NCBI GenBank assembly: GCA_963573385.1
Contig: CAUYLG010061931.1
Location: 35,790 to 99,789 of the forward strand
Source of the DNA: Cacajao melanocephalus
Taxonomy: Eukaryota; Chordata; Mammalia; Primates; Pitheciidae
Length of the DNA: 64,000 bases
Reading direction: 5' to 3'
Part shown: positions 46,756 to 58,643 of the stretch, piece by piece
How the letters are laid out: every line of letters starts with the position of its first letter
Position numbering within the stretch: the stretch's first letter is position 1
Made by a program: the position numbers and the translations under genes
The notes under the pieces: model-generated
What the model saw: the letters and a program-made list of their open reading frames with translations, nothing else
Told to the model about the DNA's origin: nothing
Database searches by the model: none

Positions 46756-48259
46756 GAATCAGTAGCATCTCAAGAGCCAAAAATTTTAAGCAAAGTTTGG
46801 TATTTCTTCTAAACTGTTCTCAGATTCCTGTCTTTTGAAGCAACAATGCTTTCACATATTTTAACAATAATTGCAGTAATGGATCTAAAGATTTTGATGA
46901 CAGCTCTTTTGTTTACTTCCAGGTTAGAAATGTCTTCTGAATAGCAGAACTTGTTGGAAATATGACTGCTCGATAATATGGGCTGTTTCTCTATATTAAA
47001 AGTTTTAAACATTTTCCTACTTTTTAAATCACTTTTATTTATATTCCCCCTCTACCTAATCTTTTCAAAATGTCTTGTCATCTTCCATTTTAATTTGCAA
47101 AGTAGAGCTACTATTCACTACAGCTAAACATGCCAGCAAGTCATGCTGAGAAATTTAATGAAGAAATATGGTTTAGCAAACCTTTAACTACTCCAAAAAA
47201 GGAAGGCTTGACAAAGTACAAATTATAGAATGTTGGCATCATGGCTCTATTATTTCTAGAGTGAAGGCATTGGAATACGAATTAAAATATTATTATACTT
47301 CAAATTAGCTATGGAAGCTAGAACTGATAGACTTGTTTAAAGTATAATTACCTGAGAAGTTCTATTTATCCAAATCCATACATAAATGTGTGCATATTCT
47401 GATTTCATAATGGAATCTAGTTCACAAGTCTTAAATATCTCTCTCTTATCTTGCCACTAAAATAATTTTTTAAAGTAGAAAAATATAAAATGTAATAAAG
47501 TAAAAAACTATAAAGATCTCAAGATCACATCCAAATTAAAACAGCCTTTTTAATCTTAACAGCCTTTTAATAAAACAGCCTCCAACTAGCACCACAATCT
47601 TAGAGGACATCCCACTCACTACCCAGAGATGAACTGAAAATCTTCCCTGGGGGCTGAGCTATGCAGTGCTGGTGGGAGGAGAGCAGGCTGACCAGTCCTA
47701 AACATGGTGGACCATTGGAGGAGGTTTTATTTGTTTCCCACTTTCTGCTGCTTAGTTAAATGCTCAAGATTCAGATGAACCAGGAAATAGATGGCTGCTT
47801 GCCACTCTGCTGCACAATGATGGGTTTTAAAGTGGCTGGTGTCCTGTTATTCCTCCCCTAATCAACACCAGGCTCTTCTGTAACTCTGCCACTCCGCACC
47901 TGTAATTTCTGTTACTCAACAAGACAGAAGTTGTGGTAAATCAGAAGACTGGGCTCAAGAAAGGGAAGAGAAAAGGTATGATCTCAGAACCAGACCAGAG
48001 TGTCCCCTGCCCTCCAACTTCAAGGGGTGGAATCAGATAAAGAGGAAAAGAGGGCAACAAAACCTATGGCTTGCTGGGGAAAGGGAAGGAGACAATATCT
48101 GAAGGAGAGCAGATCTGAGAGTGAACTAGACAGTTTTTAACCAGAGTTCACTCTCCAAGATTCTACCCAGGGCTGGAAAAGGAAACTCTGACAATCATTA
48201 GTAAACAAAACATAAATTCACTATATATTTTTGCCCACTAAATTGAGACTTTTCAATTA
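46756..48259. other. No recognised repeat or gene
   Basis: About 1.5 kb of unique-looking sequence. A small direct repeat built on acagccttttaat-type words lies near 47540-47580. No coding frame longer than about 70 codons. Confidence 0.4.
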
Positions 48260-48545
48260 ACTGGTCATTCATGCTAGAACTGCACACCTCCCATTCACCG
48301 TTTTGGGGTAACCCCTAATCTAGTCTCTATTGCTTTGATGTTATCATTTCAAAAATATTATATAAACAGAATCATGTAGTATATAACCTTTTGAGATTGG
48401 CTTTTTTCATTCAGCATAATTCACTTGGATATCCATCAAGTTGTTCACATCAGTAGTTTGCTACTTCTTATTGCTGAGTATTATTCCACGGCATGGATAT
48501 ATATCAATTTGTTTAACCATTCACCCATTGACCAAGGGCCAACTT
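48260..48545 (-). mobile_element. Old L1 (L1M-type) 3' UTR/ORF2 end fragment, antisense
   Basis: aacagaatcatgtagtatat, ttttttcattcagcataatt, cttggatatccatcaagttg, ttgctgagtattattccacg and aaccattcacccattgac are the antisense order seen in old L1 3' regions. Confidence 0.8.
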
Positions 48546-48719
48546 TAAAAACACATAGTGGAGTATTTGAACTTGCCTGCCTCATGAAAAAAGAAATGTC
48601 AACTTACCTAAAGAGACTTGCTTTAGTTATGAAAAAGGAAAAATAAATTCACCCAAAGTTTGAGAAAATGGAAGGACTTAGCAATTGTTAAGTTATTAAA
48701 CGGTTGACATTTAGTTTTC

Positions 48720-48875
48720 AAAGTAAGCCTAGACCGGAGATTATATTCATTTTACTAGTAATAAAAGCAAGGTTCAAAATGACTAAATATCTTCCCACAG
48801 TAGTTGATGTATGATTAAACCCAAGTCTTTTCAACTAAATTCTATAGCCTCTGGACTCCACTATACCACACTGCC
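48720..48875 (-). repeat. MIR SINE fragment
   Basis: Antisense MIR-like: attcattttactagtaata, agcaaggttcaaaatgacta, gattaaacccaagtctt. Weak. Confidence 0.5.
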
Positions 48876-51394
48876 TGTGATGTGGAGGAGAGAAACCAAT
48901 GGGCCACCATGAATTAAGAAACAGCACCCATCCCAGAATAACAGTGAAATCAGCTACAAATGAACTGAGAGAATAAAAATTTGATTGCCACCTTTCCAGT
49001 TTATTTTGACCACAAAACTTTTTCAAATTTGAATTCTTTTATTTAATATTCCCATAACTCAGAACTATAAACCAAAAATTCTCTGACTCCTAACAGCAAC
49101 AACAACAACAACAAAACACAACTGGGAAAAAACATGAGTGAAAAAGCTAGAATCAATTGGTGGTATTTGTGGCAAATAGAGTATGGCAAAGAATTCTCTG
49201 ATAAGGGTGCTCCCATAAGGAAGGAAGTGCTTGCAGATAAAATAGTCCCCCTTCAGTTCCTCCCACATGCTGACATAGCACTGCTCCATAAATTTTGTCA
49301 CAAGCTTTCAGATAAATGATTAGAACCACTACCTCTCTTGTCAAGCTGGTTTCAAATGACACCAGAGCACTGAGCTGGGGTTGCAGGGCTGTCCCGCTGC
49401 TAGCTTCTTGTGTGTGGCCACACCCCCACCCACCTTGCAGAAGGCAGTGTCTTGCTTACTAGACAGAGATAAATCCCTCACTGGCATGCTCATCAGACAC
49501 TAAGCCAAACTCATCTCCTTCCTCCTCTCCTTTCCTCCCTCCCTCTGGTTATTTATAGAGATCACAGGTGAATTGAGGGAAATTATTACAGCGCAATGAC
49601 TGCTGAAAGGCTGGAAGCTAAAGAAGATGGATTATCATGGCTCTGACATGATTTGTATGGATTTCCAAAATTAAGCTGTTCGCTTAGAGTGACCACCCTC
49701 CTCCTGCCCCTGGCTTTGCAGCCACCCTGGTGATAACCTTCACCTGCACTTGTGAGCCCAGAAAGCTGAGCACATTTCCCATTACCTTTCAAGCGAGTAT
49801 GTAGGGTTCTTCTGGCCCCTCGGTAATAGCAGGGCTGCTGGTGAACAGAGTGATAAACACCTACTGAGAGGGATGTAGCATGAAAAGATCTCATCACCTG
49901 CCATCACCTCCCCAATGAATAATGCAGCATTTTCCGTGGCAGGTGTCAGGGGTGGGGGGAAGAATTGCTCCTGTGAATGCTCTGGTGAGCACATCAGCAC
50001 AGTGTAAGAGGTGAAAGCAACAGATGCATGTGATGAAATTACACAAGCTATTGTGTTTTAAAAGAAAGAGGAACGTTTTACTTCCCATATACCTGGCAGA
50101 TTTTCTTTTCTTTCCTCTACCCTTAGAGTTAGGACATGGCAAATGCTGCTTTCTCTTAAACTCTTACCATTTTCATCTGGACCCTCTGCAAAGGGATAGT
50201 TTCTCTTTGATTTTGTTGCTTAGCTAATAATGTACTTCTCCCTCTGCTTCTAGTTTTTCTTTGGCTTGAATATCTTGAACTAGATTTGTATATGGAGATT
50301 TTTTTTATTTGTATTAATCTTTATAAGCTTGGGTTAAATAGAAATACCAAAAAAGAGCATATGTAATAATTTATGTGTGCATTTGTAGGTACATTTGCAT
50401 ACACACACATGAAAGTTGTAATTTTTGGCCAAAAGAATGGGTAGCTATTAGACTTATTGCCTTTGAGAACCTGCCTGAAGACAATAATATTAGACCAGCA
50501 GAACCTAAGGCAAAAATGGGATCCATTCATTACTGGTTATTCCAGCACACAAATTCATTTGTCCTGAGAGCCACAAATGGAAGTGATTTGTAGCTTCAGT
50601 TCACAATATGAGAAAAATTTCTGATGAACTTTAGGTAAACTTCCCTCAAAACTGGCACAACTTCTGAGCACTTACAGGTAGATTTTGCATTTCGGGGGCA
50701 GTTATCATATAAATTCCAAGCAGCCAGAACGTGAGAATTAAATTCCAGGACTACTTAGCCACCACCCTTCTCCCATAAATCCATTTTCTGAAGCTAAAAT
50801 GTCGAATTATTTTGTTGTATTGAGCTTCACCATTAAAGGTAAAGAAGAAAATAAAAAAGAAACAGTTCTCTGGTTAAAATTAGGCTAGATAATTTTAAAA
50901 TGTGGTAGACACTACTACCATTAAAATAGTTGCTGAATAAGACTAGCAATGGCTTACTCCCTACACCTAATTCTGGTTCTGCCCATATCAGTGCACAAAA
51001 TAAAATTTCCATCCTTTCTCCACATCATGAAGAATAAGACAGAGCTGGACCAGATCAAAGCACCTTGATAAATTAAACAAAGCTTGCCTTTGACTATTGA
51101 TGCCCTTTCCTTATCGCTTTGGCCATCATTTTTTGGAATAAGTATCTTGACAAAGATAAGAGTGCTTAGAGAGTTGACAGGACAAAAATGGAACTGTCCC
51201 AGAGAAGCAGGGACCTATAGTCAACATATCACCTCTTTTACCTTGTTATCCCAAGAGACCAAGACCCATATATTGCCTTCAGCTGTTCAATAATAGCTAG
51301 TATAGTCTTACTCTCCTGCATAATATGCATATTCCCATATTACCAATAGTTCCTTGCTTCCTCAAAATTTGCAGCCCTTTATTGGGAAAGCTAT
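48876..51394. other. No recognised repeat or gene; candidate regulatory interval
   Basis: About 2.5 kb with only a (CAA)n tract (49096-49120). The segment 49370-50260 is higher in G+C than its surroundings and free of repeats that I recognise. Overlapping frames here (49586-49897 and others) show no domain, splice sites or similarity. It may hold conserved noncoding DNA, which cannot be tested here. Confidence 0.4.
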
Positions 51395-51690
51395 CAGAAT
51401 CCATTCATTAATTCAGCAATATCCATTAAGCACATGTGATGTGTCACATAATGCAGCTAAGTGCCAGAGCTGTCATGTCCCTGCCCAAAAAGAATTACAT
51501 ACCAGCAGAGGAATCAGGTAATAAATAACCAAAAAAAGAGAAAACAAACTAGTACTTAAGTATTGTGATAATTTCCATAAAGGAAATAAAACATCCAGCA
51601 AGACGATGCATTAAACAGTAACCAAGAAAGGGGGCTACGTTTGTAAAGTTAGTTAGAGAAGACCATGTGGAAGTGGGCATTGAAATAGTA
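51395..51690 (+). repeat. L2 LINE fragment
   Basis: attcagcaatatccattaag, catgtccctgcccaaaaaga, attgtgataatttccataaa, gggggctacgtttgtaaag and gaccatgtggaagtgggcat match the order of the L2 3' half. Confidence 0.65.
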
Positions 51691-52264
51691 CAGAAAATCA
51701 TGCTAGCTGCGTTAGTACAGGCCTTCTGTGAAGCAGATGCCAAGACAGGATTAAAGATGCAAGAATTTTATTGGAGAAAATGCCTGTGATGAAAGGAAAG
51801 AGGGAGAGAGCAGGGGAAGGCTGAGCTTGTCATCAGACCACAGTGCAAGTGTGACCACAGGTAAAGGAGAGAGGCAGAGAAGGTTAATGAGAAGAGTCCT
51901 GGTCTTCTGTACAATCTAAGAAAGTTTTAGCAGAGCTGTCATGGATTCCTGGAGCCAAATCAGCAGACAAAGCAGCCCTACACCTCCCGGCAATGTGGCT
52001 TTTCTAGTATCCCCACCACACTTGACTGTTGGTGGCAAGCAGCATAGAGAGGCGTGACCTCGAAGCAGAATTGGTGACAGGCCTCAGAGCACAGCATCTG
52101 GGGCCCTCGATCAGTCCCACTCCCTCAGATGATCTGTGAGGCTCGCTCTCACGGCTGCTATAACAGCCATGTAAACAGCAGGAGGAAGATGATTCAGGGA
52201 GAGGGAAAAGCAAGGATAATTGCCTGGGGGTCAAAAACTCCATGGAATAAATGAAAAAAGTTTG
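51691..52264. other. No feature recognised with confidence
   Basis: Starts with gcaagaattttattggagaa and is relatively G+C-rich after that. The look is that of an old antisense LTR (TTTATT at the end), but I cannot name a family. Confidence 0.3.
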
Positions 52265-52640
52265 GGCAGATTTGACAATGGTAGAAAAATAGACAAGGGC
52301 CAGATCATATGGGGCTTTATAAATTAAAGAACTAATAATGGTTTAGTTATTAAGTGCACACCATCAGCCAGGCATTGCTCCAATTGTTCTACATATATAA
52401 ACTCCGTTATTTTCCATATACCTTTGTAAGGTGCTATTATTAGCCTAATTCTACAAGTAAGCAAACTGAAACCAGAAAGGTGAAGGAATTCACTCAAGGT
52501 TACATTAGCTTGTAAGTGACAGAGCTGAGATTCAAACAGACAGCCTACTCGTAGCCACCATGCTTACAGCATCTCTAGTAAGGATTCTGAATTTCATCCT
52601 AAGAAAAATAGGAAGACACTGAAGTGGCATAAACAGAATT
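52265..52640 (+). repeat. L2 LINE fragment interrupted by a MIR
   Basis: The left piece agggccagatcatatggggc then tttataaatt, and the right piece gaatttcatcctaagaaaaa then taggaagacactgaag, are consecutive in L2. They are separated by a MIR at about 52345-52565. Confidence 0.65.
52345..52565 (-). repeat. MIR SINE nested in L2
   Basis: Antisense MIR: cagccaggcattgctccaat, tgtaaggtgctattattagc, aagcaaactgaaaccagaaa, actcaaggttacattagctt, agagctgagattcaaacaga. Confidence 0.82.
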
Positions 52641-53257
52641 AATTAATACATACTAATATGTGGTTCCAGGGCATCTGCTTCTCCTCTTAGCCCTTTAAGA
52701 ATCTTTTCTAATAAAACTAAAATAATTGTTTATATTTTGAACTAACAAAATATGCAACCATGGAAGCTGTTACGGTACTTTAACCCATTTACGGAACGAC
52801 CCCAAAGGCTGTCAGTTTTGCATAGGCTGAAAACAAGGGAAGATTCTGCCGCTGGTCCAGGCGTCCATGTAAGCTGTTCTGCCACATGGGCCTTACTAGA
52901 TCTTGGAGGTGCCTGTGACAGATTGGAAGACTAAATGATGCTTTTGGAAGGTTTCTAAGTGAGGCCTACAGACGATTCACACACAGATCTTTAGGATTTT
53001 GGAGCAAAGCCATGTGATCCTCTGCAGATTACTACTCTTCTGAGAAAGAGCTTTTGGCTTGCTATTGGGCTTAGTATAGACCATGAACCTGAGCTGCTCG
53101 TCATGAACAGGGTGTTGTCTGATCCGCAAAGCCATAAAGTTATGTGCACGCAGCAGAACTATCATCAAATGTAAGGGGCGTATACAAGATGAGACTCGGG
53201 CAGGTCCTGAAGGAAAAGCAAGCTGCAAGAAGAAGCGGTCTAAATGACCATAGTTCC

Positions 53258-53537
53258 TACTTTTCTTTTTCTGAGTCAGGGGCTCTTTCTGTCACCCAAG
53301 CCAGTGCGCAGGTTCAGTTGCGTGATCATGGCTCACTGCAGCCTTGACTTCTCGGGTTCAAGCTATCCTCCCACCTCAGCTTCCTGAGTAGCTGGGACTA
53401 TAGGCACGTACAACTATGCCCAACTAATTTTTTGTATATTCTGCAGAAATTGGGTTTGGCCACATTGCCCAGGCTGGTCTCAAACTCCTGGGCTTCAGTG
53501 ATCCATCCGCCTCTCACCCTCCCAAAGTGTCGGACCT
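53258..53537 (-). mobile_element. Old Alu (AluJ-like) nested in HERV-L
   Basis: Antisense Alu with ggctcactgcagccttgact, cctcagcttcctgagtagct, ctgggactataggcacgtac and ctcaaactcctgggcttcag. Substituted and partly degraded at both ends. The HERV-L pol reading continues on both sides (gttcctact left, cctactcttgattc right), which suggests a short duplicated cctact at the site. Confidence 0.88.
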
Positions 53538-53661
53538 ACTCTTGATTCATTGCTTTCTCCTTCTTAACACAGACCTTTGACCTTATGGGGACTTCTTCAC
53601 GGCCAGTTAACAGATGATTTACAGATAGTTTGCATGATATGCCAGCAATATCCAGAAGTGG

Positions 53662-54051
53662 ATGGCTACAGCATTACAGGCCCTCTTAGGTCTGGCCCTA
53701 AAGGACGGTAGTGAACAAAAAGCTTTCCATGGGGCAGAACTTCAACCAGCGTATCTGGCTGTTCACTTTGCCAAAAAGGAGAGGTGTCCAGAGGTGTATG
53801 TCTACAATGATTTATGGGCTATAGCTAAAAAATTGGCTCATGGCCAATGGTTTATAAAGAACACAGTTGGAAAACTAGTAACAAAGAGATCTAAAAAAGA
53901 GATATATAGAATGATGGCCCCACAAAGACATCTTAACCCCTGGAACCTGGAAGTGTTACCTTACATGGCAAAAGAAGCTACCGATAAGATTCAGGTTAAG
54001 GAATTTAATATCAGGAGATTATTGTGGATTATCTGGGTGCGCCCAACCTAA
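53662..54051 (+). pseudogene. HERV-L RNase H domain frame (129 codons)
   Basis: The longest surviving retroviral frame. It starts at an incidental ATG and contains the RNase H middle part with an E in ELQ and a D in VYNDLW at positions where the enzyme's metal-binding acidic residues sit. Upstream, the catalytic region containing the first acidic residue is shifted (GLALKDGSEQ). The frame ends at a stop before the integrase. It is a chance-preserved fragment, without promoter or splice context. Confidence 0.7.
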
Positions 54052-55010
54052 TCTTATTATTTCTTAAAAGTGTAGAACCTCTCCAGGGTCAGAGTAGGGT
54101 CTGAGTCAGAGGGAGAAGTGACTATAGAGGAAAGGTCAGAGAGACTGCATGTAGCTGGTCTCTGAAGACGTAGCTGGTCTCTGAAGATCAAGAAAGGGTG
54201 CCATAAATGAAAGAAATGAGCAACCTCTAGAAGCTAAAAAAAAAAAAACCCAAGGTAATGGATTCTCCCCAGGGCCTCCAGAAAGAAATGTAGACCTATG
54301 AGCACTTTTATTTTAACCCGGGGAGACCTATTTCAGACTTCTGGCCAATCTGTAAGACAATCAATACAATCATCATAGTATTCTACACAGAACAGTTTTT
54401 GAGCAAGGAACTCATTTCACAGCAAATGAAATATGACAATGGAACCATACTCATGGAATTCACTGCTCTTATCACATTCCTCATTACTCTAAAGCAGCTG
54501 GCTGGATAGAAAATGGAATAGTCTTTTGAACAGTCATTTATAGTGCCAGGTAGGTGACAACACTTTGAGAGATTGGGGCAATGTCCTCTAGAATCCAGTC
54601 TGTGCTCCAAATCAGTGTTGACTATATGGTGCCATTTCTTCCATAGTCGGAATTCCCAGATATGGAAAATGGGAGAGGCTTATCTCACTGTTATACCTAA
54701 TGACTCGCTAGCAAAATTGTTGCTTCCCATTCCTTTGAATTAAGACCCTGATACTTTAGAAGTCTTCGTTTCCAAGGAAGAAATGCTTCCACAGGGGACA
54801 TAACATTCATTCCACTGAGCTGAAAGTTGAGATTGTCACCCAGCCACTTTGAGAGCTCATGCCAGTGGAATAACAGGGCAAATATCAAAGGGCTACTAGT
54901 TGAAGAAATTGATTCTCACTCTCAAGGGAAAATTAAGTTGCTACTAAAAAGCAAGAGTGTGCTTTTAGTACTTCAATGTTCTGTGATTAAAGTCAATGCT
55001 TGTATATATA

Positions 55011-57326
55011 TATATGCCAAGAAAGGGTGCAATATAATGTTTAAAACTCAGAAAAATAACCATTTAATAAGTCTATTATCAAATAATCCATTTGACTGTC
55101 TTCTCCACTAAGTAGAATATTTAGAGGTTGCTTTTTTTTAAAAAGTACTAGGTGATCAAAAGAAGTTAAATACACTAATCAAAACATAGTTTAAGAATCT
55201 TTTTATGTACAGTAATTATCCCCCAATGAAGTCCAATGCAAACAATAAGCTTTCTCAATTCAGAAAAATAATCCGGTGAAATTACTCATGAAGCTGTATT
55301 GCATGCATCTAAGGCTGAACAACCCCTTCCTTCATACCTCTCAGAAGCAGGAACGAGATGGCTGGCATTGGTTAGGATTCTGGTAAAAATATGTCTAATG
55401 ATCATTTGTAGCATCTTAAAACCTTTCCTCTTGACTCCTGTGGTTCCACCAAATGCCCAAATCATTTTCCAGCTTTCTAATCAATTCTCTAAAACATATG
55501 TGGTAAAAAGCTTCAAAAATGCCTTCCAGTGCCCGCTGCCTCCTCATATTAATACCCTTGTGTAATCTCACCACTCTTTGTGTGTGGGCTAAACCTGGTG
55601 ATTTGCTTCTAATGATCAGAAATGGAAAGGGCAATGGAATATCACTTTTGAGAGTCAGTTATGCAAAACTGACTTTCATCTTGTTCACACACACTTTATC
55701 TCTGCCTCTTCTTACTTCTTTTCTCTGATGAAGTAAGCTGCTATGTTGTAAGATGCCTTACAGAGAGACCCAGTTATCAGGGAACTGAGAGAAATCTCCA
55801 GCTACAGCCCATGGTGGAACTGAGGCCCTCAGTTTAACAATTCTTAACTGGATCATGCTAACAACCAGAAAAACAAGTCTAGAAGTAGATTTTTCCCCAT
55901 TTGAACCCTGAGATACCCACAGCCCTTCATTTCAATCCTGGAGAACACCCTGAACTAGATGACCCAGCCGAACAGTGCTGAGATTCCTAATCACAGAATT
56001 AGGGAGATTTAAAAAAAAAGTGACTCAGTGGTTCTCTGGAACAAGTGCTCTACTTGGCATGTCTCATTCTGGGACACAGGCTGAAGAAACAGCATGTACC
56101 TGGGAAATATTCTCTGACCACCAGAAAGTAAGAAATGAAGCCCAAACACACAAGCGCATTTCAAGCTTCTACTCATATCATGTCTCCAAAGATTCCATTG
56201 GTCAAAGTAAGCCATATGGCCAAGCCCAAAGTCAAGAGGTGGGAATGTACACTGTGTCCACCATAAGGCGACTGCAGGGGTATAGATATATATTAGTATG
56301 ACAGGACCACAAAGCATTGAGACCAAGCTTCCATCTCCCACACGTCCAATAATTTTTCTTCTCAAATTATCTATAATGTTTTTCTGTTTGTCTGCAACCA
56401 AGAATCCTTACTCATACAGTGTATGAAAGTAAAAGGAAGCAGTAAAATGAGGAAAAGTGGAAACAGTACACAGGTTCAAAAATCACTTAAACTATGGCAT
56501 ATTCATGAATGAAACGCTGTACGGTCAATAATGTGGATTTTAAAGTAAGTAATTTTAATGTCTCTCTTCCTACATGAACATTTCACACCCCCAGGAAAAG
56601 CTCCAGATTTGGCAGGTTTAAGGATGGTAGCCACTTGGCGGGTAGGACGAGTATGTCACTGTGCTAGCCAAAGAGATGAAAGTCAAATACACGTGTAAAG
56701 AGGCATAAGTGGGATTTTGTATTGAACCGACACTTTTCTATGGGAAATTAAGACTTACTGGTCTGAGGATCTGGTACCCCATCTAAAAAGAAAGAAATTA
56801 TTAAAGTAACAAAGAGACAGCCATGCTAAAAGATGAAAGGTTGACATGCGGCAAAAGAAAAAGGGGTGAAAAATCTAGATCTATACTGGATGTATCCAAA
56901 CTAAGCTTAGAGCACTGACGTCTCAGATATTTAAATATACAAACACAGTGGCCACCAAGCTAACTTTCTCTGAGATGAACTAGTTTGGAAAATGATTAAT
57001 TGGTTAATCTAGTTTGTGCTATTTTACTTCTATTTCAAAATAATTGGAAACCAATTAGTTACTTGTGGTTCTGTAGTACAGATACATTGAAGTCAAGATG
57101 TACATCTTTTCTGTTTAGTTACCTTGAGATCTTAATACTCTTGTTTGCCCTTAGTGGGAATCAAAGACTTCCTTCTTGAACTAAGTTTTCATCTATTAAG
57201 TAGATGAAAGCATTGTCCAATGGAAATACCAAGTGTTGTCCATTAAAGATTCTGTTAGAGAGTTTCCTCTAATATCTTCACCCAGCTACCTGTGAGAGTG
57301 TTTAAACTCATCATTGATTTTTTAAA
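55011..57326. other. No recognised repeat or gene
   Basis: About 2.3 kb of unique-looking sequence. Frames up to 130 codons (55975-56401, both strands overlapping) have no domain or similarity. A weak old-L1-like phrase (aactatggcatattcatgaa) occurs near 56490. Confidence 0.4.
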
Positions 57327-57337
57327 TTGATTTTATT

Positions 57338-57634
57338 TTTTAATTTTTGTTTTATTTTTGAGACAAGGTCTTGCTCTATCACCCAGGCTGTAGTGCTGTG
57401 GCACCGTCTCGGCTCATGGCAAGCTCCACACCCCGGGTTCAAGTGATTCTACCTCCTCAGCCTCCTGAGTAGCTGGAATAACAGGCATGAGCCACCATGC
57501 CCAGCTAATTTTTGTTTTTTTAGTAGAGTCAGGGTTTCTTGGCCAGGCTGGTCTCAAATTCCTGACCTCAGGTGATCCACCCACCTCGGCCTCCCAAAGT
57601 ACTGGGATTACAGGCATGAGTCACCACACCTGGC
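57338..57634 (-). mobile_element. Alu, antisense, first of a tandem pair
   Basis: gagacaaggtcttgctctat through gcctcccaaagtactgggat to gagtcaccacacctggc. Includes a deletion in the left-monomer region (gtttcttggccaggctgg). It lies directly in the T-rich tail of the next Alu. Confidence 0.92.
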
Positions 57635-57839
57635 AATTTATTTATTTTTTGAAACTGAGTCTCACTCTCACCCAGGCTGGAGTGCAGTGGTGCAACCACA
57701 GCTCACTGCAGCTTTGTGCTCCCGAACTCAAATGATCCTCCCACTTCAACCTCCCCAATAGTTGCAACAATACAGGCATGGCCGCCATGCCTGGCTAATT
57801 TTTTTAATAGAGACAGGGTTTCCCTATGTTGCCCGGGCT
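57635..57839 (-). mobile_element. Alu, antisense, 5'-truncated, second of a tandem pair
   Basis: ctgagtctcactctcaccca, ggctggagtgcagtggtgca and agacagggtttccctatgtt, stopping at gcccgggc, so the Alu 5' end is missing. The imperfect repeat ttgattttatt (57327-57337) and ttggttttatt (57844-57854) brackets the pair. Confidence 0.88.
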
Positions 57840-58018
57840 TTTATTGGTTTTATTAACAAGTACAATTCTTGTTGATTGTTGATAATATTTTTTTTAAAGT
57901 TCTGCTCAATACTCAAGTCTACTGAAGAAATCTGAGAAAGTAGAATTTGGATTTTAGTGATGAAATAGGGGAAGAAGAAAATCATGTGAGTCAAACAGAG
58001 CTATAGAGCAAAACCCAA

Positions 58019-58498
58019 GTGTAATGAGTTGAACTCTGACTCCCAGAAAAGATCCATTCAAATCATTCAAATGTGACTATATGGAAATAGTGTCTTTGCA
58101 AGTGTAATTAAGATGCAAGTTCAGGTCATGCTGTATTTCGGCGAGTACTACATCCACTCACTGACGTCTTCATAAGGAGAAAAAGAAAGAGAGATACACA
58201 GAAAAGGTCAAGTGATGGTGGAAGCAGAGACTGGAGTGACAACCTAAGGAATGCCAAGGGTTCTTAACAACCACCAGAAGCTACCAGAGGGACATGGGAC
58301 AGATTCTCTTTCAGAGCCTCTAAAAGGAACCAACCCTGCCAATGCCTTGCTTTTGGATTTCTAGCCTCCAGAATGTGAAAAAAAAAAAGAAAATATATAT
58401 ATATATACACACACACACACGTATATATATATACATATATATATACACACGTATATATATATACATATATATATACACACGTATATATATACACACAC

Positions 58499-58572
<74 letters not shown>

Positions 58573-58630
58573 GTTATTTCACACCACCAAGCTAGTGGTA
58601 ATTTATTATGGCAGCCCAAGAAATCTAATA
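58019..58630 (+). mobile_element. MLT1-type LTR carrying a microsatellite
   Basis: tgtaatgagttgaactctga, gtgactatatggaaatagtg, gtgtaattaagatgcaagtt, ggaagcagagactggagtga and caaccctgccaatgccttgc, then after the microsatellite ctagtggtaatttattatgg. The natural AATAAA tail region has been overtaken by the repeat. An exact 12-bp duplication (gaaatctaatat, 58620-58643) lies at its end. Confidence 0.82.
58391..58571. repeat. Compound (TA)n/(CA)n microsatellite
   Basis: About 180 bp of TA and CA blocks. Three near-copies of a 32-34 bp higher-order unit (acacacgtatatatatatac type) lie at about 58410-58495, then (CA)n at 58508-58538 and (TA)n at 58539-58571. Spurious long frames on both strands come from it. 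Confidence 0.97.
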
Positions 58631-58643
58631 TGAAATCTAATAT

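Larger units (their letters stand above)
52785..55010 (+). mobile_element. HERV-L (ERVL) pol remnant: RT end, RNase H, integrase, dUTPase
   Basis: Pieces of one endogenous-retrovirus pol gene follow in order. 52785-53255 is the end of the reverse-transcriptase connection (atctttaggattttggagca, gagcttttggcttgctattg). 53640-54050 is RNase H (frame with ELQPAYLAVHFAKKE and VYNDLWAIAK). About 54400-54540 is an integrase piece (a former T-H-F-T-A-N-E block at aactcatttcacagcaaatg, then ctaaagcagctggctggata). About 54780-54995 is a dUTPase-like C-terminal segment. A dUTPase after the integrase is the hallmark of the ERVL group. Frameshifts and stops break every domain, and no LTR is attached on either side. 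An old Alu splits the copy, and a 19-bp tandem duplication lies at 54151-54188. Confidence 0.85.

Noticed and set aside
53662..54051. 129-codon retroviral frame as a domesticated gene
   Set aside because: Starts at an incidental ATG in mid-domain, lacks part of the RNase H core and has no promoter or splice evidence.
55975..56401. Overlapping 108 (+) and 130 (-) codon frames as a gene
   Set aside because: They are on opposite strands of the same unique DNA, without domain, conserved motif or splice sites that I can defend.
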